Origin: Saccharopolyspora montiporae
Lineage (GTDB): Bacteria; Actinomycetota; Actinomycetes; Mycobacteriales; Pseudonocardiaceae
Assembly (NCBI RefSeq): GCF_015209505.1
Contig: NZ_JADEYC010000018.1
Span: forward strand, 186,001-250,000
Direction of reading: 5' to 3'
DNA: 64,000 nt
The notes under the pieces are model-generated. The model was not told the origin of the DNA. It was given only the letters and a program-made list of their open reading frames with translations, and searched no databases. A program made the translations under genes and the position numbers. Of this stretch, positions 7,861 to 19,792 are shown one piece after another. The stretch's first letter is position 1. Each line of letters begins with the position of its first letter.

Positions 7861-9096
7861 TCAGGCCGGCACCAGCTGCTCCAGCGGGGCGGACGGATCC
7901 TGCAGGGACTCCGGATCGATCGGAGCGCCCGAGGTGATCAGCGCCCCGATCTGGTCGGTGACGTCCCAGACGTTGACGTTCATCCCGGCCCGCACCCGAC
8001 CCTCGGACAGCCAGAACGCGATGAATTCCCGGCCGGGCAGATCGCCGCGCACCACGACCTGGTCGAACTCGCCAGCGCCGGTGTGCCCGAGGAACTCCAT
8101 GCCCAGGTCGTACTGGTCGGTGAAGAAGTACGGCAACCGGTCGTAGACCAGATCGCCACCCAGCATCGAGGCGGCCGCCACCGCGGGCTGGTGCAACGCG
8201 TTGGCCCAGTGCTCCACGCGCAGCTGGCGGTGCAGTCTCGGGTGGTAGGCGTTGGCGACGTCCCCGGCGACCGCGATGTGCGGATCCGCGGTGCGCAGCG
8301 AGGCGTCGGCGATCACCCCGTTGTCCACCCGCAGTCCCGCGTCCGCGGCCAGCACCCCGTCCGGTTCGGCGCCGACCGCCAGCAGCACCGCGGGCGTGCT
8401 GATCGCGCTGCCGTCGGTGAGCCGCACCCCGGTGACCTGCCCGCCGCTGGTGGTCACCTCGGACACCGCGCTGCCGAACCGGAAGTCCACGCCGTGCGCG
8501 CGGTGCAGCTCGGCGAACATCCGCCCCATCGCCGTGCCGAGCAGGCGCACCAGCGGCAGTTCTTCGGTCTCCACCACGACGACCTCGACCCCGGCCAGCC
8601 GCGCGGCCGCGGCGACCTCCAACCCGATCCAGCCGGCGCCGACCACCACCAGCCGGTCCACCTCGGCGAGGGTGCGCTTGATCTCATCGGAGTCCTCGAT
8701 CCGGCGCAGGTGCAGCACCCCGGTGGCGTCCGCGCCCGGGACCGGCAGCGACCGGGGCTGCGATCCGGTGGCCAGCAGCAGCTTGTCGTAGTCCACCGGA
8801 TCCCCGGACGACAGGACCACTTGCCGCCGCGCCCGGTCGATCCGCTCGGCCCGCACTCCCAACAGCAGGTCCACGCCGTTGTCCGCGTACCAGCGGGACG
8901 GCCGGGCCAGTGCGCTGTCGAACCCCGCGTCGCCGAGCAGGTACTCCTTGGACAGCGGCGGCCGTTCGTAGGGTTCGTGCCGCTCGTCGCCGATGAGCGC
9001 GATCCGCCCGCGGAAACCGCGTTCGCGCAGCGCCTGCGCGCCCTTGGCCCCGGCGAGCCCGCCGCCGACGATCACGAAGGTCTCGGTAACAGACAC
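7861..9096 (-). CDS. FAD-dependent ferredoxin/rubredoxin-type reductase
   Basis: A 411-residue NAD(P)H:FAD oxidoreductase. The N-terminal FAD site reads FVIVGGGLAGAKGAQAL, the NAD(P)H site VVVGAGWIGLEVAAAAR (mid-protein) and the second FAD motif AVAGDVANAY. The C-terminal ~80 residues (YFFTDQYDLGMEFLG onward) form the reductase C-terminal domain typical of ferredoxin reductases that serve P450s or dioxygenases. The GTG at 9096 is chosen because it starts just before the first strand. It diverges from cofG with 117 bases between starts. No ferredoxin or oxygenase gene is adjacent, so the electron acceptor is not known. Confidence 0.88.
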   Translation of the reverse strand: MSVTETFVIVGGGLAGAKGAQALRERGFRGRIALIGDERHEPYERPPLSKEYLLGDAGFDSALARPSRWYADNGVDLLLGVRAERIDRARRQVVLSSGDPVDYDKLLLATGSQPRSLPVPGADATGVLHLRRIEDSDEIKRTLAEVDRLVVVGAGWIGLEVAAAARLAGVEVVVVETEELPLVRLLGTAMGRMFAELHRAHGVDFRFGSAVSEVTTSGGQVTGVRLTDGSAISTPAVLLAVGAEPDGVLAADAGLRVDNGVIADASLRTADPHIAVAGDVANAYHPRLHRQLRVEHWANALHQPAVAAASMLGGDLVYDRLPYFFTDQYDLGMEFLGHTGAGEFDQVVVRGDLPGREFIAFWLSEGRVRAGMNVNVWDVTDQIGALITSGAPIDPESLQDPSAPLEQLVPA

Positions 9097-9213
9097 GATC
9101 CGCCCCGGTGGTCCGACGACTCTGCCGCGTCGAGCCTGGCGGGTCCGCGATGTGGCGGCAACTGGTGGCACCGGTGGCTGCGGAGCACCGCGAGCGCGAC
9201 CTAGAGTCGCGGG

Positions 9214-10521
9214 GTGTCGGTTGCTGATTCACAACTCCCCCTGACCGAAGTGCAGCAGGCCGCGGGCCGCCGCGCCCGATCGGCTCCTGCCCCGGTCCCG
9301 CCGCCCGCCGAGGCGTTGCGCTCCGCGCTGGACCGCGCTGCTGCGGGTGAGCCGCTGGACGCCGCGGCGGTCGAGGTGCTGCTGCACGCCCGCGGGGACG
9401 AGCTCGACGAGCTGGTCGCCACCGCCGCCGCTGTGCGGGACGAGCACCTGCGTGCCGAGGGCCGCAGCGGGATCGTCACCTATAGCCGCAAGGTGTTCGT
9501 ACCGCTGACCAACCTGTGCCGGGACCGCTGCCACTACTGCACGTTCGTGACCGTGCCCGGGCGGGTCGAGTCGGCTTACCTGGAGATCGAACAGGTCCTG
9601 GAGATCGCACGGGAGGGCGCGGCGGCCGGGTGCAAGGAGGCGCTGTTCACGCTCGGCGACCGGCCGGAGGACCGCTGGTCGGCCGCGCGCGAGTGGCTGA
9701 CCGAGCGCGGCTACGCCAGCACGGTGGAGTACCTGCGGGACTGCGCGATCGCGGTCCTGGAGGAGACGGGGCTGCTGCCGCACCTCAACCCGGGCGTGCT
9801 CAGCGAAGCGGAGCTGTCCAGGCTGCGCCCGGTGTCGCCGAGCATGGGCATGATGCTGGAGACCACCTCGGACCGGCTGTTCCGGGAGAAGGGGCAGGCG
9901 CACTTCGGCAGCCCCGACAAGGACCCGGCGCTGCGGTTGCAGGTGCTGGAGGACTCCGGCCGGGCGGAGGTGCCGTTCACCAGCGGCATCTTGATCGGCA
10001 TCGGCGAGGATCACGCGGAGCGGGCCGATTCGCTGCTCGCGCTGCGCGCGACGGCGCTGCGGCACGGGCACCTGCAGGAGGTGATCGTGCAGAACTTCCG
10101 GGCGAAACCGGACACCGCGATGCGCAGCATGCCGGACGCCGATCTGCACGAGCTGGCCGCGACGGTGGCGGTGGCCCGGCTGCTCATGCCGATCGGGGTC
10201 AGCGTCCAGGCGCCGCCGAACCTGATCGGCGACGAGCAGCAGCTCATGTTGCGCGCCGGGATCGACGACTGGGGCGGGGTATCCCCGGTCACACCGGACC
10301 ACGTCAACCCGGAGCGCCCGTGGCCGCACCTGGATGAGCTCACCGCGCAGACCGGGCAGGGCGGGTTCGAGCTGCGCGAGCGGCTGACCGCCTATCCGCG
10401 GTATGCGCGCGGCGGAGGCTGGCTGGATCACCGGGTGGCCGGGCACGTCGCGGCGCTGGCCGCGCCGGACGGGCTGGCTGCGGAGGAGGTTCAGCTGCGC
10501 GGGCGGCCCTGGGGAACCTGA
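9214..10521 (+). CDS. cofG: FO synthase subunit 1 (CofG), stand-alone
   Basis: A 435-residue radical SAM enzyme for the deazaflavin FO, precursor of coenzyme F420. The cluster motif is C102-x3-C106-x2-C109 ([12 protein letters not shown]). [20 protein letters not shown] and the [13 protein letters not shown] region match the CofG half of FbiC. In most actinobacteria FbiC is a fusion of CofG and CofH of about 850 residues. Here the protein stops at LRGRPWGT, the point where the linker to CofH usually begins, and no CofH sequence follows. So this is CofG alone, and a separate cofH is needed elsewhere. GTG start. Confidence 0.9.
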   Translation: MSVADSQLPLTEVQQAAGRRARSAPAPVPPPAEALRSALDRAAAGEPLDAAAVEVLLHARGDELDELVATAAAVRDEHLRAEGRSGIVTYSRKVFVPLTNLCRDRCHYCTFVTVPGRVESAYLEIEQVLEIAREGAAAGCKEALFTLGDRPEDRWSAAREWLTERGYASTVEYLRDCAIAVLEETGLLPHLNPGVLSEAELSRLRPVSPSMGMMLETTSDRLFREKGQAHFGSPDKDPALRLQVLEDSGRAEVPFTSGILIGIGEDHAERADSLLALRATALRHGHLQEVIVQNFRAKPDTAMRSMPDADLHELAATVAVARLLMPIGVSVQAPPNLIGDEQQLMLRAGIDDWGGVSPVTPDHVNPERPWPHLDELTAQTGQGGFELRERLTAYPRYARGGGWLDHRVAGHVAALAAPDGLAAEEVQLRGRPWGT

Positions 10522-10793
10522 GCAGCCCGCACTCCGCGTGCACCATGGGTGGCCTGTCTCACCTGAATGGGCGTAGCCGATACCGGTCGAGTGGCCGGGG
10601 TCGGCGGCTGCCCTGCGGACATGACCGATTGCCGGGGGGCCCGAAAACGGCCGCACGACAGGAAAATACGATCGTTCTGTTGTGGCCGGTTTACGCAACG
10701 CGACCGTGCCATTAACCCGTGGTGGGTACGGTCTGCCACGGACTCAGATGAAGAGGGGACCCGAACGGGTCAACTTTCCGAGGAGGCGCGCTC

Positions 10794-11039
10794 GTGCGTA
10801 GCCGAATATCCCGCGCATGCAGGCGGGTGACCGTGCTGAGTACCGCAACGATCGCTGTGCTCGTGGTCACCGGAACCACCGCCGGGGCCTCCCCGGCTGT
10901 CCGGGTCGTGGCGTCCGGCCCGCTCGACTCGATGCGTACGCCGGTGGGGCTGACCGCCGTCGGCCTCGGCATCCTCGGCATGGTCGCCGGGGCGTTCCGC
11001 AAGAAGAAGATCCAACCCGAGAATCAGCGCAAGGGCTGA
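10794..11039 (+). CDS. Small exported membrane protein, 81 aa
   Basis: A GTG at 10794 follows GAGGAGG with good spacing. A basic MRSRISRACRRVTVLS start and hydrophobic core (~12-32) look like a signal peptide ending near AGAS. A second hydrophobic helix spans ~50-68, followed by a basic tail RKKKIQPENQRKG. This signal peptide / short loop / membrane anchor / basic tail layout is also seen in the protein at 46638. It precedes trpS by 60 bases. No family recognised. Confidence 0.65.
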   Translation: MRSRISRACRRVTVLSTATIAVLVVTGTTAGASPAVRVVASGPLDSMRTPVGLTAVGLGILGMVAGAFRKKKIQPENQRKG

Positions 11040-12143
<1,104 letters not shown>

Positions 12144-12201
12144 GCTGATCACCCGCGGGTAGCCTCCCACCGGGGAAACCGGCCGGTGGGAGGCGCTAGC
12201 A

Positions 12202-13206
12202 GTGGGCGAACCGGAGGCGAAGCCGAGCAGGGCGGCCGAGCTCCGCGCGCGGTATCCGTGGCTGGACCGGCTGCTGCGCGCAGCGGAGGGCTACCAGAAC
12301 CAGTACGGCGATTACTACGCCGCGGCGATCACCTACTTCAGCGTGCTGGCCCTGGTCCCGCTGCTGATGATCGCCTTCGCCGTCGCCGGATTCGTGCTGC
12401 AGGGCAGCCCGGACCTGCTCGGGTCGCTGCGCGTGTCCATCACCGACGCGGTGCCCAACCCGGCCATGCAGGAGATGCTCAACCGCGTCGTGGACCAGGC
12501 GGTGGACAACGCCGGGACCGTCGGCATCATCGGGCTGCTGGCCGCGCTGTACTCCGGGCTGGGCTGGATGACCAACCTGCGCGAGGCGCTCACCGCCCAG
12601 TGGATCCAGGCGCCGAGCAGGCCGCCGCTGGTCAAGCGGCTGGGATCGGACCTGTTCTCGCTGGCCGGACTCGGCATCGCCCTGGTGCTGTCCTTCGCCA
12701 TCAGCGGTTTCGGCTACCTCGGCGGCCGATGGCTGTTCGAGCTCGCCGGGTTCGAGCACACGCTGCTGGCCGCGGTCGTGCTGCGCCTGCTGTCGCTGGC
12801 CGCCAACTGGCTGGTGTTCCTCTGGGTGCTCGCCCGCCTGCCGCGCAAGCCCGTCACGCTGCGCAGCGCGGTGTGGGGTGCGGTGTTCGGCGCGATCGGC
12901 TTCGAGGTGCTCAAGCAGGTCGGGGTCATCTACCTGAACAGCGTCACCGGATCGCCGGCCGGAGTCGCGTTCGGGCCGATCCTCGGTCTGCTCGTGTTCG
13001 CCAACCTCACCTCGCGGTTCGCCCTGTTCGTCACCGCGTGGACCGCAGCGGCCCGGGACAACCGGGAGGAGATCCCGCCGCCGCCCCCCGGACCGGTGGT
13101 GATCCGGCCCGCCGTGCGCACCCGCCGCGGCCCCGGGGCCGGATTCGCGGCGGGTGCGCTCGGCGTCGGTGCCGCGCTGGGCTGGCTGCTGGGTCGCAGG
13201 CGCTGA
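12202..13206 (+). CDS. YihY/BrkB-family membrane protein
   Basis: A 334-residue inner-membrane protein of the YihY (UPF0761) family. A YYAAAITYFSVLALVPLLM segment near residue 40 is the family hallmark, and about six transmembrane helices follow (~45-70, ~110-130, ~155-180, ~190-215, ~230-255, ~260-280). A further short hydrophobic stretch lies near the end (AGFAAGALGVGAALGWLLG). The cytoplasmic tail before it is proline-rich. The family was once annotated as ribonuclease BN, but that was an error; its transport role is unproven. Starts at a GTG 58 bases after trpS and could be co-transcribed. Confidence 0.88.
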   Translation: MGEPEAKPSRAAELRARYPWLDRLLRAAEGYQNQYGDYYAAAITYFSVLALVPLLMIAFAVAGFVLQGSPDLLGSLRVSITDAVPNPAMQEMLNRVVDQAVDNAGTVGIIGLLAALYSGLGWMTNLREALTAQWIQAPSRPPLVKRLGSDLFSLAGLGIALVLSFAISGFGYLGGRWLFELAGFEHTLLAAVVLRLLSLAANWLVFLWVLARLPRKPVTLRSAVWGAVFGAIGFEVLKQVGVIYLNSVTGSPAGVAFGPILGLLVFANLTSRFALFVTAWTAAARDNREEIPPPPPGPVVIRPAVRTRRGPGAGFAAGALGVGAALGWLLGRRR

Positions 13207-13220
13207 CCGGTACCGGTCAG
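13203..13220. terminator. Palindrome spanning both convergent stop codons
   Basis: CTGACCGGTACCGGTCAG is a perfect 18-base palindrome. It contains the TGA of the YihY gene (13204-13206) and, on the other strand, the TGA of the carboxypeptidase gene (13217-13219). In RNA it would form a short stem, so a weak shared terminator is possible; a protein site is the alternative. Confidence 0.4.
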
Positions 13221-14488
13221 GGGTGGTCGTCGTCCGGTCCGCGGGGCGGAGCGGACGCCGCGCGCTTGCGGTAGGTGAGCGTGCCCGCCACGGCCACCGC
13301 GGCCAGCAGCAGCACGCCCAGCGGGAGGCCGACGGTGCCCGCGCCCCAACCGGTCTCCTCCACCGGCGGAGTCGCGTCGGAGGCGTTGGTGACCGGTGGC
13401 GGTTCGGTGGTCTTCGGCTTGTCCGGGTCCTCGGTGACCAGCTCGCCGACGCCGCCCTGGATGCCGAACCCGTACTCCAGCAGTTCGGTGGCCTGCTGGG
13501 ATTGGTGCACCGGCTGGTGCTGCCCGCGCATCAGCACCGCCACCAGCCGCCGCCCGTCCTTCTCGGCCGCGCCGATGTAGGTGTGCTGCGCGTCATCGGT
13601 GAACCCGGTCTTGCCGCCGAGCGCGCCCTCGTAGTTGTAGAGCAACTTGTTGTCGTTCCAGACTTCCAGCGGCGGCTCGTCCGGACCGGCGGGCAGCACC
13701 AGGTGCTCGGACCGCACGGCATCGGCGAACGTGGGCTCGCGCATGGCCTCGCGGAAGATCAGCGCCAGGTCGTAGGACGAGGTGCTCATCCCGGGGCCGT
13801 CCAGTCCCGACGGGCTGGCGGTGCGGGTGTCCTTGGCGCCCAGTTCGCGGGCGGTCGCGTTCATCCGGTCGACCATCGCGTCCACCCCGCCGACCCGGGA
13901 GGCCAGCGCGTGCGCCGCATCGTTGCCGGACTGCATCAGCAGACCCCGCACGACCTGCTCGACCGTGTAGGTCACCCCGGGCTCCAGGCCGACGCGGGTG
14001 CCCTCCTGGTCGGCGTCCTCCTGGGAGACCTCGATCCGGTCGTCCAGCTTGAGGTCGCGCAGCGCCACCAGGGCGGTGAGCACCTTGATCGTCGACGCCG
14101 GACGGTGCCGGGCATGCGGGTCCTGCGCGGCGACGACCTCGCCGGTGTCCAGGTCGGCGAGGGTCCAGCTCTCCGCGGAGACCTGGCCCGGTGGTTCCGG
14201 GGCGCCCTCCGGCGAGACGAGCCCGCACTCGCCGAGCGTCTGCCCGCCGACCGGGTCGGTGGGCACCTCCAGCGGTTCCGGGGACGGCTCGCCAGGCGGG
14301 GGCACCTCCGAGGTGTCCACCGGCGGCGGTGGGGCGCTCGCGTTCGGGCAGTCGTCGTCCTGCGCGATGCCGGCCGGCGCCGAGGTGGCGAGCAGTCCGG
14401 CGGTCAGCGCGGTGACCGCCACCCGGCGCAATCGGCGGCGGGCGGCGGAGTCATGGTGGGTGAGTGGACTCTCGGCACTGCAAGGCAC
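13217..14488 (-). CDS. dacB: D-alanyl-D-alanine carboxypeptidase
   Basis: A peptidase S11 family penicillin-binding protein that trims the terminal D-Ala of peptidoglycan stem peptides outside the membrane. The serine motif is ASTIKVLTALVAL (SxxK), the second is SGNDAA (SxN) and the third is GGKTGFTDDAQ (KTG). A signal peptide (RRRLRRVAVTALTAGLLATSA) leads, and a C-terminal helix (~GLPLGVLLLAAVAVAGTL) with a basic end anchors it. A long proline-rich linker follows the signal. The start is uncertain: GTG at 14488 or 14497, both without a good ribosome site. Converges on the YihY gene. Confidence 0.88.
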   Translation of the reverse strand: MPCSAESPLTHHDSAARRRLRRVAVTALTAGLLATSAPAGIAQDDDCPNASAPPPPVDTSEVPPPGEPSPEPLEVPTDPVGGQTLGECGLVSPEGAPEPPGQVSAESWTLADLDTGEVVAAQDPHARHRPASTIKVLTALVALRDLKLDDRIEVSQEDADQEGTRVGLEPGVTYTVEQVVRGLLMQSGNDAAHALASRVGGVDAMVDRMNATARELGAKDTRTASPSGLDGPGMSTSSYDLALIFREAMREPTFADAVRSEHLVLPAGPDEPPLEVWNDNKLLYNYEGALGGKTGFTDDAQHTYIGAAEKDGRRLVAVLMRGQHQPVHQSQQATELLEYGFGIQGGVGELVTEDPDKPKTTEPPPVTNASDATPPVEETGWGAGTVGLPLGVLLLAAVAVAGTLTYRKRAASAPPRGPDDDHP

Positions 14489-14671
14489 ACAAGGCACATC
14501 CAGCAGGCTAGCCAATCCCGCCACAGCCCGCGTGATCCAAATTGGCCTTCTCCGAGGGAAATCCGCGGTTCTTGATCCAAAACAGCCGCCGCAGAGCCGA
14601 AAGTGGATCCCCCACAACGACGAATGCCCCTGCCTGCGCGGTGATCCGCGCCGCACCGGATACTCGGGGAC

Positions 14672-14911
14672 GTGATTGCTTCCCGCCGAGTCTCCTGGTT
14701 CCTGCTGGCCTTCGGTATCTGGTCCTGGCTGCTGTGGCCGAACTTCATCCGCAACATCTGGGGCAGCGACCGCTCCTGGGCAGCGGGTTCCCCGACGTCC
14801 TACCTGATCGTGCACGTGATCATCGCCGTGGTCTCCCTGGTGCTCGGCACCGCCATCGGCGTCCTGGGCTGGCGCGCCCTGCGCACCGCGCGGGCCACCC
14901 GGACCAGCTGA
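14672..14911 (+). CDS. SCO4848-like small membrane protein
   Basis: A 79-residue protein with two transmembrane helices (WFLLAFGIWSWLLWPNF at ~9-25 and YLIVHVIIAVVSLVLGTAIGV at ~44-64). It matches the small SCO4848-type family that in Streptomyces also lies next to a D-Ala-D-Ala carboxypeptidase gene, as here. Starts with GTG after GGGGAC. Function unknown; an envelope role is suggested by the conserved neighbourhood only. Confidence 0.8.
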   Translation: MIASRRVSWFLLAFGIWSWLLWPNFIRNIWGSDRSWAAGSPTSYLIVHVIIAVVSLVLGTAIGVLGWRALRTARATRTS

Positions 14912-14927
14912 TCCCGCCGGACGCGAA

Positions 14928-14959
14928 ACGGCGCCCGTCCCCGAGGGGGCGGGCGCCGT
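14928..14959. terminator. Strong bidirectional terminator hairpin
   Basis: Arms ACGGCGCCCGTCCCC (14928-14942) and GGGGGCGGGCGCCGT (14945-14959) pair over 15 bases with one G-U wobble. It lies between the stop of the small membrane gene on the plus strand and the end of sdhB on the minus strand, so it can end both transcripts. There is no U tract, as is usual in high-GC actinobacteria. Confidence 0.8.
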
Positions 14960-14977
14960 CGTGCGGTCAGGCCGAGG

Positions 14978-15765
14978 TCACTTGCGGCGGAACATCAGGG
15001 CCCGCTTGACCTCCTGGATCGCCTTCGTCACCTGGATGCCGCGCGGGCAGGCGTCCGTGCAGTTGAACGTCGTGCGGCAGCGCCACACGCCTTCCATGTC
15101 GTTGAGGATGTCCAGGCGCTCCTCGGCACCCTCGTCGCGGCTGTCGAAGATGAAACGGTGCGCGTTGACGATCGCCGCCGGTCCGAAGTACGAGCCTTCG
15201 GACCAGAACACCGGGCACGACGTGGTGCACGCCGCGCACAGGATGCACTTGGTGGTGTCGTCGAACCGCTCCCGCTCGGCGACCGACTGGATGCGCTCCC
15301 GGGTCGGCTCGTTGCCGGTGGTCTTCAGGTACGGCTGCACCGCCCGGTAGGCCTCGAAGAACGGCTCCATGTCGACCAGCAGGTCCTTCTCGACCGGCAG
15401 GCCCTTGATGGGCTCGATCGTCAGCGAGGTCTCGCCGTCCTTCTTCAGCAGGTCCTTCATCAGGACCTTGCAGGCGAGCCGGTTGACGCCGTTGATGCGC
15501 ATCGCGTCCGACCCGCAGATGCCGTGCGCGCACGAGCGGCGGAAGGTCAGCGTGCCGTCGACGTACCACTTGATGTAGTGCAGCAGGTTCAGCACGCGGT
15601 CCGACGGCAGCGCCGGGATCCGGTAGGAGACCCAGTGCAGGTCCTCGTCGGTCTCCGGGTTGTACCGGAGCAGCTTGACGGTGACCATCACCGCGTCGTC
15701 GGGGACCGGCGGCGCGTCGTCCGGGAGGTCGGCGGTGCTCTCGATGTTCTTCGTGGGGGCGGTCA

Positions 15766-15766
<1 letters not shown>
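14978..15766 (-). CDS. sdhB: Succinate dehydrogenase iron-sulfur subunit
   Basis: The 262-residue SdhB passes electrons from the flavoprotein to the membrane quinone site. The [2Fe-2S] ligands are in RRSCAHGICGSD with a further Cys in RLACK, and the [4Fe-4S]/[3Fe-4S] ligands are in CILCAACTTSCP and FNCTDACPRGI. Its ATG overlaps the sdhA stop by one base (TGATG), so the two are translationally coupled. It is the last gene of the sdhCDAB operon and is followed by a strong hairpin. Confidence 0.96.
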
Positions 15767-17556
<1,790 letters not shown>

Positions 17557-17624
17557 GGTCGCCTCCTCGGGCCGTGGCGGGCCGGTCGGTGGTGCGCCGA
17601 CCGCCACGCTGGGTCGTGTCGCGG

Positions 17625-18044
17625 TCAGCCGATGTTCGGGTCGAAGGTGAACAGAACGAAGGTGCCCAGACCCACGGTCAGCACGACCGAGGCGTACAGC
17701 AGGATCTTCAGCCAGGCGCGCGTGAGGTCCTTGCGCGAGTAGTCGTTGATCACGGTCCGCAGGCCGTTCCCGCCGTGCAGGCCGGCCAGCCAGAGCATGA
17801 TCAGGTCCCACATCTGCCAGAACGGCGAGGACCAGCGCCCCGCCACGAAGGCGAAGTTGATGCGCTGCACGCCACCGTCGAGGAACAGCATGATCAGCAG
17901 GTGTCCGAGCACCAGGAACAGCAGCACCACGCCGGACAGCCGCATGAACACCCAGCTGTAGAGCTCGAAGTTGTTGCGGCGCGGCGCGGGCCGGGACGGG
18001 GTGCGCGGCTTCTCGATGGACAGCGGTGCGTCAGTGGCGGTCAT
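17625..18044 (-). CDS. sdhD: Succinate dehydrogenase membrane subunit D
   Basis: A 139-residue hydrophobic anchor with three transmembrane helices (~32-55, ~78-95, ~112-132). It helps form the quinone and heme site of complex II; H48 in LGHLLIMLF and the HGGNGLRTVINDY loop are the likely functional residues. It starts 4 bases after sdhC and precedes sdhA by about 70 bases, so all four genes belong to one transcript. Confidence 0.9.
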   Translation of the reverse strand: MTATDAPLSIEKPRTPSRPAPRRNNFELYSWVFMRLSGVVLLFLVLGHLLIMLFLDGGVQRINFAFVAGRWSSPFWQMWDLIMLWLAGLHGGNGLRTVINDYSRKDLTRAWLKILLYASVVLTVGLGTFVLFTFDPNIG

Positions 18045-18048
18045 CGGT

Positions 18049-18486
18049 TCACAGCCCCCCGAAGATTTCCGTGGCGGCCCGGCCGAGCAGGCTGATCGAG
18101 GCCGGGATGATCAGGACCAGCCAGAGCGCGATGACCGTCCACAGCATCGGCTTCTGGTACTTGGCGCCGTTGGCCCAGAAGTCGACGAGCATCACGCGGA
18201 TGCCGTTGAACGCGTGGAACAGCACGGCCGCGAGCAGACCCACCTCGAACAGGATCATCAGCGGGTGCTTGTAGGTCTCGATGACCGTGTCGTAGGCGTT
18301 CGGTGACACCCGGACCAGGGCGGTGTCCAGGACGTGCACGAACAAGAAGAAGAAGGTGAGCACCCCGGTGATCCGGTGGGCCACCCACGACCACATGCCC
18401 AGGTCGCCGCGGTAGAAACGCCCCTTCGCACGCGGTGGGGCGCCGCGCAGGGGGGCCTCGGCCGCGGAGGCGGTGGTGCTGGCCAT
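18049..18486 (-). CDS. sdhC: Succinate dehydrogenase cytochrome b subunit
   Basis: First gene of the sdhCDAB operon, 145 residues. It has the SdhC signature SWVAHRITGVLTF and three transmembrane helices (~35-55, ~75-95, ~115-135). The heme ligand is probably the His in FLFVHVLDTAL or LFHAFNGIRVML. I chose the ATG at 18486, preceded by GGAGG; an in-frame upstream extension has no family support. The 779-base gap upstream should hold the operon promoter. Confidence 0.92.
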   Translation of the reverse strand: MASTTASAAEAPLRGAPPRAKGRFYRGDLGMWSWVAHRITGVLTFFFLFVHVLDTALVRVSPNAYDTVIETYKHPLMILFEVGLLAAVLFHAFNGIRVMLVDFWANGAKYQKPMLWTVIALWLVLIIPASISLLGRAATEIFGGL

Positions 18487-19265
18487 GGTGGAAGGCCTCC
18501 AACCTCGCTGGTGGACTGACGACCCCGTTCGGGAACTCGGGGCGGCCGGCCCCGAGTCGCAGTTGGCCCAATATGGCATTGGCTGCACGCCCGTCACCGG
18601 CCACTGAACCGGGGCCTTGACGCATCGGATGCTAGACCCGAGCCCAGTGCTCGGCCTACTCGCCTGCGCCGTCTGTGATCGACCAGACAAACCCTCCGGT
18701 TTCGGTGGATCGATGTAGAAATCATTTCGTGACGTCCGGCAATCCGCAGCGGTGGGAAGTCAAGACTCATTGCCCGAGACCCACGTCACCGAATTGGCTG
18801 GTCGTCGTCCGGGCCGAACAATTCCGCACTGGAAACACGTTCGAGTGAGCATCGCCCGCGGCGAAAGGATCGGCCGAGCAGGACGGACCGGTTCGCGGGT
18901 CTCTGATCAGCGAATACGCCCGGACGGTGGTCGGTGCGACCCGAGATCCGGCGGGGGTCCGGGAATCGCCGCCGAGTGGATCGCGACCTTTCCGGAGTGA
19001 GTCCGACCACCCCGGTCCACCGTTCGCGCAATTTCGCCCGCGGACCGGGCGATCGCCATTCGCGCAGCATCGCGCAAAGGCAGTGCTGCAGCGTTCCGGC
19101 TGGCGTGTTGCCGCCAGGGGTGCCGCCGCCGCGGATCACCGGTCCACTGTTGTGTCTTGGCAGGGTCTCGGCACGGGAAGTCCTTGCAGGTGCTCCGCAC
19201 GGGAAGTCCGTCGAGGTGCTCCGCACGAGACCTGCCGGACGCGGTGCCGGTGGAAGGGGACGCGC
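18487..19265. other. Intergenic region between sdhC and cdd
   Basis: A 779-base divergent gap with no protein I can support on either strand. It must contain the promoters of the sdh operon (minus) and of cdd (plus), but no hexamer pair stands out. A short dyad GTCTG/CAGAC lies at 18671-18688. The cdd-proximal end holds a 26-base tandem repeat, listed separately. The rest looks like plain GC-rich spacer. Confidence 0.6.
19164..19239. repeat. 26-base tandem repeat, about three imperfect copies
   Basis: The unit approximates GGTGCTCCGCACGGGAAGTC plus CGTCGA. Copies start at 19164, 19189 and 19215; the middle one is the reference, and the outer two differ at several bases. The array ends 27 bases before the cdd start codon, so it lies in the promoter or 5' leader. 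Whether it binds a regulator or is slippage debris is unknown. Confidence 0.65.
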
Positions 19266-19652
19266 ATGGACGAGCAGCAGTGGGCCGAGCTCCGGGCGGC
19301 GGCCGTGCGGGCCGCGGCGGTGGCGTACTGCCCGTACTCCGGGTTGGCCGTGGGTGCTGCGGCGCGCTGCGACGACGGGCGGCTCATCACGGGCTGCAAC
19401 GTGGAGAACGGCTCGTACGGGCTGACCCTGTGCGCGGAATGCGCGCTGGTCGGGCAGCTCCGGTTGACCGGGGGCGGGGCGCTGCGCGCGGTGGCCTGCC
19501 GCTCGGGGGAGGGGCGGCTGCTCACCCCGTGCGGCCGGTGCCGGCAGCTGCTGCTGGAGATGGGCGGGCCGGACTGCCTTGTGGACGCCGCGCGCGCTCC
19601 GATGCCGTTGGGGGAATTGCTCCCGGATGCCTTCACCTTCGACCGGCCCTGA
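19266..19652 (+). CDS. cdd: Cytidine deaminase
   Basis: A 128-residue homotetrameric-type deaminase that converts cytidine and deoxycytidine to uridine forms. The zinc and catalytic motif is NVENGSYGLTLCAECALV (Cys ligand and catalytic Glu), completed by PCGRCRQLL with the other two Cys ligands. The ATG at 19266 has GGAAGGGGA upstream. It is followed on the same strand by deoA after 140 bases, consistent with a shared pyrimidine salvage role. Confidence 0.96.
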   Translation: MDEQQWAELRAAAVRAAAVAYCPYSGLAVGAAARCDDGRLITGCNVENGSYGLTLCAECALVGQLRLTGGGALRAVACRSGEGRLLTPCGRCRQLLLEMGGPDCLVDAARAPMPLGELLPDAFTFDRP

Positions 19653-19792
19653 CCGAGACCGATCCGGGATCACCCGTTCGGGGTGCATCAGAACCGGGGT
19701 CGGTGCCCTCTTATTGATGTGCGGCTCGACCCGCTGCACTGCGATGGACCGGTCGGCCCGACACCCGACCCGGAGAACCGGGAGGAGAACAC

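Noticed and set aside
9214..10521. Annotation as bifunctional FbiC
   Set aside because: Only the CofG half with a single CxxxCxxC cluster motif is present; the second radical SAM motif of CofH is absent.
13154..14575. A 473-residue open frame antisense to the carboxypeptidase
   Set aside because: Overlaps the complete gene with intact SxxK, SxN and KTG motifs on the other strand; no signature of its own.
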